Below the pieces are notes generated by a model. It searched no databases and was not told the DNA's origin. It saw nothing but the letters and a program-made list of their open reading frames with translations. This document shows positions 22,141 through 32,204 of a stretch of DNA of 64,000 nt, in pieces. Each line of letters starts with the position of its first letter. Positions within the stretch are counted from its first letter, which is position 1. Where the stretch lies: assembly GCF_003003355.1 (NCBI RefSeq), contig NZ_PVTQ01000002.1, positions 310,001 to 374,000 on the forward strand, read 5' to 3'. The position numbers and the translations under genes were made by a program. The DNA is from Donghicola tyrosinivorans. GTDB taxonomy: Bacteria; Pseudomonadota; Alphaproteobacteria; Rhodobacterales; Rhodobacteraceae.

Positions 22141-23061
22141 TCAGAGTGCCAGGTTGGGGATGATCTGCTTTTTGCGGCTCATGATGCCGGGCAGAACGAC
22201 GGTGTCGCCATCCACGGTCGCGCCAAAGCTTTTCTCTGCGACGGTTTTGACCAAATCGTTGGGGACCAAGAGGGTCGCCTCTTCTTTGATAATGTCCACG
22301 ACGAACAACAGAACCTGATCGACGCCATCTTCGGCTTCAACGGTCTTGAAGGTTTCCATCAGGCTGGCTTTGCGGTCCAGCGGGATCTGGGGGGCGGTGG
22401 TTTCCAGAACCGAGACACGGAATTTCTTGCCGGCGACTTCGTATTCTTTCGAATCCATGCGGATCAGTTCCGCGTCCGAGAACGCCGAAACGTCCGACTT
22501 GGCAGCGAACAGTTCAGCGGCGTAGTCGGCGATGTTCACGCCCAGATCAGCCGCCAGCTTTTCCGCGACCGCGCGGTCGTGGTCGGTGGTGGTAGGGCTG
22601 CGGAATTCCAGCGTGTCGGAGAGGATGCACGACAGGGCGGCGCCTTTGATGGCTTCGGGCATCTTGGCTGCATCGTCACCCATCAGGTCAACCATGATGG
22701 TCGCGGTGCAAGCCAGCGGGCGCACGGTGATGTCGATGGGGCCTTTGGTTTCCAGACCGCCGACCAGCTTGTGGTGGTCGATGATGCCTTGGATGTCGGC
22801 CTCATTGATGCCTGCGGGCAGTTCGGCGGGGTTGTTGGTGTCCACGATGACGACGGGGGTGTCGGCAGCCACGTCCGAGATAATTTCCGGCTTGTCCAAG
22901 TTCCAGCGGGTCAGGACAAAGGCGGCTTCGGTGTTCGGCTCGCCCAGAAGGCGGGGGGATGCGGCGATCCCTTTCACTTCGTTCAGGTACCACGACCAGA
23001 TGATCGGGCTGCCGGTCGAGTCGGTGTCAGGGGCTTTGTGGCCGAAAACGAGTGTCGTCAT
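22141..23061 (-). CDS. ppaC: manganese-dependent inorganic pyrophosphatase (family II)
   Basis: 306 residues, typical length. DHH-superfamily phosphatase hydrolysing PPi. Seen: GHKAPDTDSTGSP (metal ligands), VIVDTNNPAEL, IQGIIDHHKLVGGL (DHH motif), and the DHHA2 domain at the C-terminus with LLFVVDIIKEEATLLV. The start at 23061 gives MTTLVFGHKAPDTDS. Most alphaproteobacteria I know of rely on family I enzymes (Ppa); no second copy is visible here. Confidence 0.93.
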   Translation of the reverse strand: MTTLVFGHKAPDTDSTGSPIIWSWYLNEVKGIAASPRLLGEPNTEAAFVLTRWNLDKPEIISDVAADTPVVIVDTNNPAELPAGINEADIQGIIDHHKLVGGLETKGPIDITVRPLACTATIMVDLMGDDAAKMPEAIKGAALSCILSDTLEFRSPTTTDHDRAVAEKLAADLGVNIADYAAELFAAKSDVSAFSDAELIRMDSKEYEVAGKKFRVSVLETTAPQIPLDRKASLMETFKTVEAEDGVDQVLLFVVDIIKEEATLLVPNDLVKTVAEKSFGATVDGDTVVLPGIMSRKKQIIPNLAL

Positions 23062-23199
23062 TGGAAATTTCCTCGGAGCATGAGTTTTGTCGCGTGCCTT
23101 ATATGGCTGCGCGGTGCCGTTGTCACCAGAACGTGGTGGACAGGTTGTCACAACTTTGGTGCAGGCTGTTTGGTGTGAGGCCGCGGTCTGGAGCGGGGC

Positions 23200-24198
23200 T
23201 TACAAGGGGATGCGGCTGATGCTGAAGCCTTCGGCTGCAAGCAGGGACAGGATCCCTTCTTGCCCGATCAGATGGGCGGCACCGACGGCGACAACGCTCT
23301 GATCGAAGGTCTCGGCCGCGCGCAGGATTTCGGGCATCCATTTGTGGTTGCGCGAGGTCAGCAGCAGGTCTTCGGTGATTTTCAGATCCTCGGCAATCTC
23401 TTCTGCGGGGCGAGTGGTGTCGCGGTAGGCCAGCACCGTGGATAGCGCCCATGCGGTGGCGTGGTCCTCGCGGAAGTAGGCATCCAGCAGGGCGGTGAAG
23501 GCCTCGGGCGATTGGGCATCGGGGGTGAGTGAGAGGCGCAGGAAGTCCAACTGTTCGTCTTCGGGGATGCTTTCGAAGATACGAAATAGTGTGCGCCAGT
23601 CTTCCAGCGGGCCGCGCAGGATCTGGTTCTTGTCAGCGATCTGTTCCACCAGTTTATCCAGCCCGCCGTCGCCCGTGGCCATCATCTGCATGGCGCAGGG
23701 CGGCACCGAAAGCAGCATGGCCACGTACCACGGCTTCATCTTGGCAATCAGCGGCGAGGGGATGCCGCGGGCGTTCATGGCGGCGCGCAGTTGGGTCCAG
23801 ACCTCTTCTTCCAGCTGATCGGGTAGGGTGGGGCCATCGGGATTGAAAACGAAGGTCGGCTCATTGGCGATGGCGTCTTTCAGGCGGGCCTCTTCGTCTG
23901 ATGTGGCCTCAAGCAGGACGAAGTCCGATCTGCGTATCAAGGGGCGCAGCTTGGCCATGGTGCGGGCATGGCGCGGGTCCGAGATATGCAAGGTGCCCAC
24001 GATGATCAGGGACTGATCCCCCCGCTTGGCGTGCCAAAGGATGCCTGAGCCATTCACCGTTTCGGACGTGATTTTCGTCAGTTGTTCATATTCTTCGGGG
24101 CTGAGGTAATCGGTCAGGGCAGGACCATTGCCGCAGGTGGCAGCCGCAGTGGTTGCCAGCATGAAACTGCTGATCAGGCCGAGAAGAATTGAACGCAT
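23200..24198 (-). CDS. TraB/GumN family exported protein
   Basis: 332 residues with signal peptide MRSILLGLISSFMLATTAAA. The TraB/GumN domain is recognisable by SGILWHAKRGDQSLIIVGTLHISDPRH near the start and SVVAVGAAHLIGQEGILSLLAAEGFSISRI at the end, where the paired GT..H and GAAHL motifs sit; the family is proposed to be a metalloprotease-like or haem-related fold. It is divergent from groESL. Biological role unknown. Confidence 0.87.
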   Translation of the reverse strand: MRSILLGLISSFMLATTAAATCGNGPALTDYLSPEEYEQLTKITSETVNGSGILWHAKRGDQSLIIVGTLHISDPRHARTMAKLRPLIRRSDFVLLEATSDEEARLKDAIANEPTFVFNPDGPTLPDQLEEEVWTQLRAAMNARGIPSPLIAKMKPWYVAMLLSVPPCAMQMMATGDGGLDKLVEQIADKNQILRGPLEDWRTLFRIFESIPEDEQLDFLRLSLTPDAQSPEAFTALLDAYFREDHATAWALSTVLAYRDTTRPAEEIAEDLKITEDLLLTSRNHKWMPEILRAAETFDQSVVAVGAAHLIGQEGILSLLAAEGFSISRIPL

Positions 24199-24306
24199 AC
24201 GGGGACCCCTTATCTTTAGGCAGAAGGTAAGGCGGTGGGGATGGGCGCTCAATCCGCCAAACGGGAATGAGACTGGAAAAGTAGCGAAAATTCTTCGCAT
24301 GGGGTG

Positions 24307-24338
24307 CTTGACTCTGATCTTTGCGATACCTAGCTTCC
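24307..24338 (+). promoter_or_regulatory. heat-shock-type promoter of groESL
   Basis: CTTG at 24307-24310, 18 nt spacer, then CCTAGCTTCC at 24329-24338. This resembles the alphaproteobacterial RpoH consensus (CTTG, then CYTATnTnnG). It lies directly before the CIRCE element. Sequence-pattern call only. Confidence 0.5.
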
Positions 24339-24343
24339 CCTCG

Positions 24344-24370
24344 TTAGCACTCACGGAGGGTGAGTGATAA
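24344..24370 (+). promoter_or_regulatory. CIRCE element (HrcA operator)
   Basis: TTAGCACTC, 9-nt spacer, GAGTGATAA: one mismatch from the canonical TTAGCACTC-N9-GAGTGCTAA. It lies 59 nt before groES and is the binding site of the HrcA repressor. Confidence 0.95.
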
Positions 24371-24429
24371 CGCCCCGGGATTGGCCGGGGATCCAACAGG
24401 ATTTAACTTTGAGCCAAGGAGCCTCAGAG

Positions 24430-24717
24430 ATGGCATTTACCCCGCTTCATGACCGTGTGCTGGTCCGTCGCGTTGAGAGCGAAGAAAAAACCGCTGGTGG
24501 TCTGATCATTCCCGATAGCGCGAAAGAGAAGCCCGCAGAGGGTGAAGTTGTCGCAGTTGGCGCAGGCGTCCGCGATGACAAAGGCGCACGCGTCGAGCTG
24601 GATGTGAAAGCTGGCGACCGCGTTCTGTTCGGCAAGTGGTCGGGCACCGAAGTGACCGTCGACGGCAAAGAACTGCTGATCATGAAGGAAAGCGACATCC
24701 TGGGCGTTATCGCCTGA
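24430..24717 (+). CDS. groES: co-chaperonin GroES
   Basis: 95 residues. Heptameric lid for GroEL. Begins [38 protein letters not shown], with the mobile loop at about residues 18-33; the end is the usual [19 protein letters not shown] lies 9 nt upstream. First gene of a CIRCE-controlled operon with groEL 45 nt downstream. Confidence 0.99.
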   Translation: MAFTPLHDRVLVRRVESEEKTAGGLIIPDSAKEKPAEGEVVAVGAGVRDDKGARVELDVKAGDRVLFGKWSGTEVTVDGKELLIMKESDILGVIA

Positions 24718-24732
24718 TCGTCCGCCTTCTAA

Positions 24733-26400
<1,668 letters not shown>

Positions 26401-26425
26401 TCTGCCGTTTATCGGAATTACGGAG

Positions 26426-26451
26426 AGGGCGTCCTGCGGGGCGCCCTTTTC
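26426..26451 (+). terminator. intrinsic terminator of groESL
   Basis: Nine-bp stem AGGGCGTCC / GGGCGCCCT (one G-T pair), TGCG loop, then TTTTCTTTT. Confidence 0.85.
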
Positions 26452-26518
26452 TTTTGCGCCGTTTCTATGGTCAGGTGGTGCCGATGAGTATTTGGGCAAT
26501 AAAGAAGCAGGGGGCGGG

Positions 26519-26998
26519 ATGCTGAAGATGCCTAGGTTCGCGCGGGAGATGAAGCGCGGGGAAGAGGCCGAAGTCGCCGCTTTGCTGGAGCGGGCCTTCA
26601 AGGGGCCCGATGAGGCGCGGCTGGTTGAGGCCTTGCGCCGGTCCGGAGATATGGCCGGTGAGATGGTGCTGCCTTCGGATGATGGTGTAGTGGGTTACTA
26701 CGCCTTGTCGCGGATGCGCGGGCCCAAGGGTTGGTTGTGTCTGGCCCCCGTCGCGATTGACCCCGATTGGCAAGGGCGCGGGCATGGTCGGCGGTTTGTC
26801 GGACAGCTGGCAGCATGGGCCGAAGCCTCGGGTGAGGTGGTTGTCGTTCTGGGGGATGTGCCGTTTTACGAGCGGTGCGGGTTTTTGGCCGCGCGGGCCG
26901 CGGGTCTGACGTCGCCTTATGACATTGCCCACACGTTGGTGGCTGGCGGCGCGGGCGCGCTGGACGGCGATTTGGTTTATCCCAAAGCCTTTGGCTGA
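26519..26998 (+). CDS. GNAT family N-acetyltransferase
   Basis: 159 residues. Acetyl-CoA-binding motif A is clear: VAIDPDWQGRGHGRRFVGQLAAWAEASG, followed by VVVLGDVPFYERCGFLAARAAGL (motif B). This resembles the YhbS-type subgroup. The ATG at 26519 is used; a TTG at 26492 or the ATG at 26528 are alternatives. The following EamA gene starts 11 nt later, so they are probably co-transcribed. Substrate unknown. Confidence 0.85.
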   Translation: MLKMPRFAREMKRGEEAEVAALLERAFKGPDEARLVEALRRSGDMAGEMVLPSDDGVVGYYALSRMRGPKGWLCLAPVAIDPDWQGRGHGRRFVGQLAAWAEASGEVVVVLGDVPFYERCGFLAARAAGLTSPYDIAHTLVAGGAGALDGDLVYPKAFG

Positions 26999-27009
26999 TT
27001 GAGGGTGTT

Positions 27010-27855
27010 ATGCGGTTCTTCGTGCTGACAGCGGTGGTGATGGTGGCTTTCGCGGCCAATTCGGTGCTGAACCGGATGGCTGTGGAGGGGGCTGGCATGT
27101 CCGCCATGGGCTTTGCTGCGGTGCGGTTGACGTCCGGCGCTGTGGTCCTCTGGGCGCTGGTGGGGTTGCGCGGGGGCGCGATGCCCTGGCGGCAGGGCCC
27201 GCGCGTCACCGGTGTGTTGGCGCTGTTGGGTTATGCCCTGTGTTTCTCGCTAGCCTATGAGGCGCTGGATGCGGGGCTGGGGGCCTTGCTTTTGTTCGGG
27301 ATGGTGCAGATCACCATGTTTCTGGCCGCAGTGCTGCGGCGGGAAGAGGTGCCTTTGATGCGCTGGATTGGGGCGGCGGTGGCCTTTGGCGGTCTGGTCT
27401 GGCTGCTGAGTCCGGGGGGCAGCACTGTTGCGATGGGACCTGCTGTGTTGATGGCGGGCGCTGGCGTGGCTTGGGGGTTGTATTCGCTGGCGGGTCGGCA
27501 TGAGCGTGAGGCGACCGCCGGGACGGCGGCGAACTTTGTACTGGCGGCGCCGCTGGCAGGTCTGGCCTGGATCATCAACGGCGGGGATGTTACGGCACGC
27601 GGGGCGATTTTGGCCTGCGTGTCGGGGGCGATTGCCTCCGGTCTTGGCTATGCCCTGTGGTATCAGTTGGTGCCGCGATTGGGGGCCGCGCGGGCGGCGG
27701 TGGCGCAGTTGACGGTGCCGGTGATTGCGGGTCTTGGTGGGGCGCTGTTGCTGGCCGAGGTGCCATCTTTGCGTCTGATGCTGGCGGGTGCACTGGTGCT
27801 TGGGGGTGTGGCGTTATCGCTTAGTGCTGGATCGGTTCAAGCGGGTCGTAGGTAA
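27010..27855 (+). CDS. DMT superfamily (EamA) transporter
   Basis: 281 residues with about ten hydrophobic segments arranged as two EamA repeats, e.g. MALIGAA-like LRREEVPLMRWIGAAVAFGGLVWLL in repeat one and LGAARAAVAQLTVPVIAGLGGALLLAEVPSLRLMLAGALVLGGVAL in repeat two. Likely an inner-membrane exporter or importer of a small metabolite. Its last 35 nt overlap the convergent NUDIX gene. Confidence 0.87.
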   Translation: MRFFVLTAVVMVAFAANSVLNRMAVEGAGMSAMGFAAVRLTSGAVVLWALVGLRGGAMPWRQGPRVTGVLALLGYALCFSLAYEALDAGLGALLLFGMVQITMFLAAVLRREEVPLMRWIGAAVAFGGLVWLLSPGGSTVAMGPAVLMAGAGVAWGLYSLAGRHEREATAGTAANFVLAAPLAGLAWIINGGDVTARGAILACVSGAIASGLGYALWYQLVPRLGAARAAVAQLTVPVIAGLGGALLLAEVPSLRLMLAGALVLGGVALSLSAGSVQAGRR

Positions 27856-28270
27856 GCCCGCCCGCACCGAAGGCCACGTCGATCAGGCTGTCGGGTTTAA
27901 GGCGCAGGCGACGGGCTTCGGGCTCTGTGACCCAGCGGCGGTCGGTCACCACGCCTTCGGGATCGCGCCAAGCGGGGTCGATCTCGGGATCAGGGGTGGA
28001 GCAGCGAAAGAACACCTCAATCTGGTGAAAGCCGCTTTTGGGGTCGTGGAATTCGTTGATCAGGCAAGGCGCGCCGACAGCAATATGCACGCCGGTTTCC
28101 TCATGGACTTCGCGGGCAAGGTTATCGGGCAGGCTGGTGCCGATCTGGACGCCGCCACCGGGCGCACACCACAGATCGCTTTTCCCATCCGGCCATGCGT
28201 TGACCAGCAGCAGACGGTCTTGGTGGAGCAGAACGGCGCGGGTGGCGATGCGGGGGGTCTTGTGTCTCAT
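27821..28270 (-). CDS. NUDIX hydrolase
   Basis: 149 residues. The Nudix box is GGGVQIGTSLPDNLAREVHEETGV: G-x5-E replaced at the first acidic position, but REVHEETG is intact, so catalysis is likely. The start at 28270 gives MRHKTPRIATRAVLLHQDRLLLV. Hydrolyses a nucleoside diphosphate linked to X; substrate unknown. Tail-to-tail overlap with the EamA gene and 63 nt from the divergent phnM start. Confidence 0.85.
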   Translation of the reverse strand: MRHKTPRIATRAVLLHQDRLLLVNAWPDGKSDLWCAPGGGVQIGTSLPDNLAREVHEETGVHIAVGAPCLINEFHDPKSGFHQIEVFFRCSTPDPEIDPAWRDPEGVVTDRRWVTEPEARRLRLKPDSLIDVAFGAGGLTYDPLEPIQH

Positions 28271-28333
28271 GATCGGCCTTTCTTCGCTACGCTCACTCTT
28301 GCCGAGGGACGCGGGGCAGGGCAAGAGAGCGCT

Positions 28334-29482
28334 ATGACAAAGCAGTCTTGGATATTTGCCGGTGCGCAGGTGATTGGCCCCGATGGGGTGGCCGCGCAGG
28401 ATGTGAGCGTTGCAGACGGACTGATCGTGGATCAGGCCGAGGGGCGGCGCGTGGACCTGAGCGGTTGGACCCTAGCGCCCGGCATCGTGGATGTGCATGG
28501 CGACGGGTTCGAGCGTCATGTGGCCGTGCGGCGCGGGGCGCTGACGGCGATGGAGAACGGCCTGATCGCTGTTGAGGCCGAGTTGGCCGCGAACGGGATC
28601 ACAACGGCCGTACTGGCCCAGTTCTTTAGCTGGGAAGGGGGCATGCGTGGCCCTGAGTTTGCCGAAAAGCTGGTGGATGCGTGGCTTGTGGCGGCGCCTC
28701 AGGTCTCGACCGATTTGCGGCTGCAGTTGCGGCTGGAGACCAATCTGATCGATCGGTTCGACGAGGCGCTGGCGCTGATTGATCGGGCGGGAATCGGCTA
28801 TGTGGTGTTCAATGATCACTTGCCCCATGACCGCTTGGCGCAGGGACGCAAGCCGCCCCGTCTGACAGGGCAGGCGTTGAAATCGGGCCGCAGTCCCGAG
28901 GCGCATCTGGCGCTGATGCAACGGCTGCACGCGCAAGTGGATAAGGTGCCAGCGGCATTGGCGGAGATGGCGGAGAAGCTGTTGGCGCGGGGCGTGCGTC
29001 TTGGCAGTCATGACGATGGCAGCGCTGAGGATCGGGCCGAGGGGCGTGCTTTGGGGGCCAAGGTCAGCGAGTTTCCTGAAAGCATTGAGGCGGCGGCGGC
29101 CGCGCGGGACCATGATGAGGTGGTTGTCATGGGCGCGCCGAATATTGTGCGCGGGGCCAGCCATGCGGGCAACGTCAGCGCGCGCGAGATTGTACGTCTG
29201 GGGCTGTGTGATGCCTTGGCCTCGGACTACCATTATCCCAGCCCGCGCTATGCGGCGCTGTCTTTGGTGGAAGAGGGGATTTGCGATCTGGCCAGCGCGT
29301 GGCGACTGTTGTCGGAAGGTCCGGCGCGGGCGCTTGGACTGGAAGATCGCGGTGTGATCGCCAGCGGCAAGCGGGCCGATCTGGTGATCTTTGATGCTGC
29401 GACAGGACGCGTGGGCGCGACGATCGCGGGGGGTGAGATCACCTATCTGACCCATCCGCTGGCGCGGCGGTTTCTGGCGTAA
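28334..29482 (+). CDS. phnM: alpha-D-ribose 1-methylphosphonate 5-triphosphate diphosphatase (PhnM-like)
   Basis: 382 residues of the amidohydrolase superfamily. Matches PhnM along its length: IVDVHGDGFERH (metal ligands near residue 55), LGSHDDGSAED, SEFPESIEAA, VVMGAPNIVRGASHAGNVSA, DALASDYHYPS and DRGVIASGKRADLVIF. In the carbon-phosphorus lyase pathway PhnM removes pyrophosphate from the ribosyl triphosphate intermediate. No other phn gene is in the window, so it is either a detached pathway member or a paralogue with another substrate. RBS-like AGAGAG precedes the ATG. Confidence 0.85.
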   Translation: MTKQSWIFAGAQVIGPDGVAAQDVSVADGLIVDQAEGRRVDLSGWTLAPGIVDVHGDGFERHVAVRRGALTAMENGLIAVEAELAANGITTAVLAQFFSWEGGMRGPEFAEKLVDAWLVAAPQVSTDLRLQLRLETNLIDRFDEALALIDRAGIGYVVFNDHLPHDRLAQGRKPPRLTGQALKSGRSPEAHLALMQRLHAQVDKVPAALAEMAEKLLARGVRLGSHDDGSAEDRAEGRALGAKVSEFPESIEAAAAARDHDEVVVMGAPNIVRGASHAGNVSAREIVRLGLCDALASDYHYPSPRYAALSLVEEGICDLASAWRLLSEGPARALGLEDRGVIASGKRADLVIFDAATGRVGATIAGGEITYLTHPLARRFLA

Positions 29483-29496
29483 TCTGCCAAAAGGAA

Positions 29497-29523
29497 AAAG
29501 GCCCGCATGTGCGGGCCTTTTGC
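29497..29523. terminator. bidirectional terminator between phnM and purK
   Basis: Stem AAAGGCCCGCA / TGCGGGCCTTT with a minimal loop; T-rich on plus, and TTTTTCCTTTT on minus. It separates convergent phnM and purK. Confidence 0.85.
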
Positions 29524-29524
29524 T

Positions 29525-30595
29525 TTATGCTTTGGTGATCCGGTTCACGTGGCCCATTTTGCGTCCAGCGCGGGCCTCGGCTTTGCCGTAGAGATGGATC
29601 TGGGTGTTCGGCTGTTTCGCCAGCTCCGGCCAAGTGTGCGCGTCGTCCCCGATCAGGTTGGTCATCACCACATCGGCGTAGCGTTGGCCGTCGCCAAGAG
29701 GCCAGCCCGCGACCGCCCGGATGTGCTGTTCGAACTGGTCCACGGCGCAGCCTGCCTGCGTCCAGTGGCCCGAGTTGTGAACGCGGGGTGCGATTTCATT
29801 CACCACAAGGCCTTGAGGTGTGACGAAAAGCTCGACCCCCATGACGCCCACGTAGCCCAGTTTGTTCAGGATCTGCGCCGCCAGCAGCACTGCATCCGTG
29901 CGCTGTTTGGCGCTGAGGCGGGCGGGGACCGTGGTGGTGTGCAGGATGCCGTTCACATGGACATTCTCACCGGGGTCGAAGCAGGCGACTTCGCCGGTGG
30001 TGCCGCGTGCTGCGATGACCGAGACCTCATGGCTGAAGTCCACGAAACCTTCGAAGATCGCGGGGGCGCCGTTCATATCCGCGAGGGCCTGTTCGGCGTC
30101 TTCAGCGGTTTTGATGCGGGCCTGGCCCTTGCCGTCGTAACCGAAGCGGCGGGTTTTCAGGATCGCGGGGGCACCGATTTCGGTCAGGGCTTCGGCCATG
30201 TCCTCGGCGTCGTCCACGGCTGCGAAGGGCGCGGTTTTAAGGCCCAGATCGGTGAGAAACGCCTTTTCCGTCAGGCGGTCCTGCGACACGGCCAATGCGC
30301 GGCGGTTGGGGTGGATGGGCTTGAGCGCCTCAAGAGCGTCAAGGGCATCGGTGGGGATGTTCTCGAACTCATAGGTGATGACATCCACATCCGCCGCCCA
30401 AGCGCGCAGGGCGTCCAGATCATCGTAAGATGCGGTGGTCAGCTTGTCGCAAACCTGACCGGCAGGGGCGTTGGGATCGGGCTCATAAACCGAGGTCTTG
30501 AGGCCAAGGCGTGCCGCCGCAAGGGACAGCATCCGCCCCAGTTGGCCGCCGCCAAGAATGCCGATAGTGCTGCCGGGAAGAAGGGCGTCAGTCAC
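29525..30595 (-). CDS. purK: 5-(carboxyamino)imidazole ribonucleotide synthase
   Basis: 356 residues, ATP-grasp enzyme converting AIR to N5-CAIR in purine synthesis. Seen: [21 protein letters not shown] at the start, [39 protein letters not shown]. The GTG at 30595 is used because GAGGAG is 8 nt upstream; it overlaps the purE end by 8 nt, giving translational coupling. The longer upstream frame lies entirely within purE and is not used. Confidence 0.95.
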   Translation of the reverse strand: MTDALLPGSTIGILGGGQLGRMLSLAAARLGLKTSVYEPDPNAPAGQVCDKLTTASYDDLDALRAWAADVDVITYEFENIPTDALDALEALKPIHPNRRALAVSQDRLTEKAFLTDLGLKTAPFAAVDDAEDMAEALTEIGAPAILKTRRFGYDGKGQARIKTAEDAEQALADMNGAPAIFEGFVDFSHEVSVIAARGTTGEVACFDPGENVHVNGILHTTTVPARLSAKQRTDAVLLAAQILNKLGYVGVMGVELFVTPQGLVVNEIAPRVHNSGHWTQAGCAVDQFEQHIRAVAGWPLGDGQRYADVVMTNLIGDDAHTWPELAKQPNTQIHLYGKAEARAGRKMGHVNRITKA

Positions 30596-31076
30596 GGACG
30601 GGCTCCTCTGCGATAGAGGCCGAGAGGTCCGCACGCCATTTGTCCAGACGGGCGGCCAGTTCGGGATCGTTCACCGCCAGAATGCCAGCGGCCATGAGGC
30701 CCGCGTTGGCCGCACCTGCGCCGCCGATGGCCATGGTGGCAACGGGGAAGCCGCGGGGCATTTGCAGGATCGAATAAAGGCTGTCCACGCCCGAAAGGGC
30801 TTTGGTCTGGACCGGAACGCCAATCACCGGAATGCGCGTTTTCGAGGCCATCATGCCCGGCAAGTGGGCAGCGCCGCCGGCACCGGCGATAATCACATGC
30901 AAACCGCGGTCTGCGGCGGTTTTGCCGTAATCCCAGAGGCGATCGGGGGTGCGGTGGGCCGAGACGATCTTGACCTCATGCGCGATCCCGAGGGCATCCA
31001 GCATGTCAGCGGCTTCTTTCATGGTGGGCCAGTCCGACTGGCTGCCCATGATGATTCCTACGCGGGGTGTGCTCAT
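30588..31076 (-). CDS. purE: N5-CAIR mutase
   Basis: 162 residues. Converts N5-CAIR to CAIR, the next step after PurK. Seen: [21 protein letters not shown] at the N-terminus with the substrate-binding Ser/Asp, SAHRTPDRL, and [16 protein letters not shown]. Coupled to purK by an 8-nt overlap. It is 46 nt downstream of the DUF465 gene on the same strand. Confidence 0.97.
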   Translation of the reverse strand: MSTPRVGIIMGSQSDWPTMKEAADMLDALGIAHEVKIVSAHRTPDRLWDYGKTAADRGLHVIIAGAGGAAHLPGMMASKTRIPVIGVPVQTKALSGVDSLYSILQMPRGFPVATMAIGGAGAANAGLMAAGILAVNDPELAARLDKWRADLSASIAEEPVRD

Positions 31077-31122
31077 TGGCGCTCCTCTTAGCTAGAGTGC
31101 GCCTTATAGCGGAACCGTTAGA

Positions 31123-31347
31123 TCACGCAATAATATCAGGATAGAGAAGGTCGTTAATCCGCGCGATCCGGTCCTTGAGGCCCAGTTTTTCACGCTTGAG
31201 CCGTTGCAGCGTTAGCTGGTCCGCGGTGCCCTTGTCATGAAGGGCGGCGATAGCTTCGTCCAGATCGCGGTGCTTTTGCTTAAAGATCTCCAGCTCATAG
31301 CGCAGGACATCTTCGGATTTCATGGACAGGTCGCTCGGGGCATTCAT
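31123..31347 (-). CDS. DUF465 (YdcH-like) small protein
   Basis: 74 residues, all helical: LRYELEIFKQKHRDLDEAIAALHDKGTADQLTLQRLKREKLGLKDRI, the DUF465 pattern (SlyX-like coiled coil). Function unknown. Such genes are common singletons in Rhodobacterales. Adjacent to purEK, possibly in the same transcript. Confidence 0.85.
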   Translation of the reverse strand: MNAPSDLSMKSEDVLRYELEIFKQKHRDLDEAIAALHDKGTADQLTLQRLKREKLGLKDRIARINDLLYPDIIA

Positions 31348-31502
31348 GACTGGCTTCCAGACTGTTGGACTCTGAATATATCAAAGGGGGTCGGTTTCGC
31401 AAAGCCCTTGCGAAGGGCAGACGCACTGCCCATATTTGACATGAAGACGCAGGTTGCCGGTTCGGGGCCTGACTGACGGTCGCTTTATAAAAGGGCATGT
31501 CG

Positions 31503-31916
31503 ATGACAAAATTGACTTTGGGGGCGCACCCCTATCTTTTGGGGTTTGAACAGCTGGAACGGCTGGTCGAGCGGACCGCAAAAAGCGGGAACGAAGGCTA
31601 CCCCCCTTACAACATCGAACAGACATCGGAGCGGTCCTACCGGATCACGCTGGCCCTTGCAGGGTTCTGCGAGGATGACCTGTCCATCACGGTCGAGGAT
31701 CGCCAGCTGGTGGTCCGTGGCCGTCAGGGCGATGACAGCGAAGGTCGCATCTTTTTGCATCGCGGGATCGCCGCGCGGCAGTTCCAACGCAGTTTTGTGT
31801 TGGCGGATGGGGTCGAGGTCGGCGATGCTACGATGGAGAACGGCCTGTTGCACATCGATCTGCGCCGTACGGTTCCTGAAACCGTGGTGCAGGAGATCAA
31901 AATTAGGAAGGGGTAA
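31503..31916 (+). CDS. Hsp20/alpha-crystallin small heat-shock protein
   Basis: 137 residues (MTKLTLGAHPYLLGFEQLERLVERTA). The alpha-crystallin domain runs from YPPYNIEQTSERSYRITLALAGF to GLLHIDLRRTVPE, IbpA-like. It holds unfolded proteins for refolding by DnaK/ClpB. ATG 31503 is preferred to ATG 31497 because AAAAGGG stands 7 nt before the former and only 1 nt before the latter. Followed 3 nt later by the DUF1150 gene. Confidence 0.92.
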   Translation: MTKLTLGAHPYLLGFEQLERLVERTAKSGNEGYPPYNIEQTSERSYRITLALAGFCEDDLSITVEDRQLVVRGRQGDDSEGRIFLHRGIAARQFQRSFVLADGVEVGDATMENGLLHIDLRRTVPETVVQEIKIRKG

Positions 31917-31919
31917 TAC

Positions 31920-32147
31920 ATGGATACGAAAGTCGATTTTCTGAGCGGTGAAAACACCAAGATCGTCTACGTGCGCCCCGTGCGTGTGGCAGACCTGCCC
32001 GAAGAGGTTCGCGAACAGGCCGAAGGTGCCGAGACCCTTTATGCGGTGCATGATGCCCAAGGGACCCGCCTGGCGCTGGTGAAAGACCGTCGCGGGGCCT
32101 TCGCGCTGGCCCGCCAGAACGATCTGGCGCCGGTGGCAGTGCATTAA
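31920..32147 (+). CDS. DUF1150 protein
   Basis: 75 residues. Pattern IVYVRPVRVADLPEEVREQAEGAETLYAVHDAQGTRLALVKDRRGAF is DUF1150, a small alphaproteobacterial family often placed after an hsp20 gene, as here (3-nt gap). Function unknown; a role in the same stress response is inference from position. Confidence 0.87.
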   Translation: MDTKVDFLSGENTKIVYVRPVRVADLPEEVREQAEGAETLYAVHDAQGTRLALVKDRRGAFALARQNDLAPVAVH

Positions 32148-32172
32148 TTACTGCTGGAATAGCGGATAGACG

Positions 32173-32196
32173 GGCGCTCCTTCGGGGGCGCCTTTT
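32173..32196 (+). terminator. intrinsic terminator of hsp20-DUF1150
   Basis: Stem GGCGCTCC / GGGGCGCC with a TTCG tetraloop, then TTTTGTTTT. Confidence 0.85.
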
Positions 32197-32204
32197 GTTT
32201 TGGC

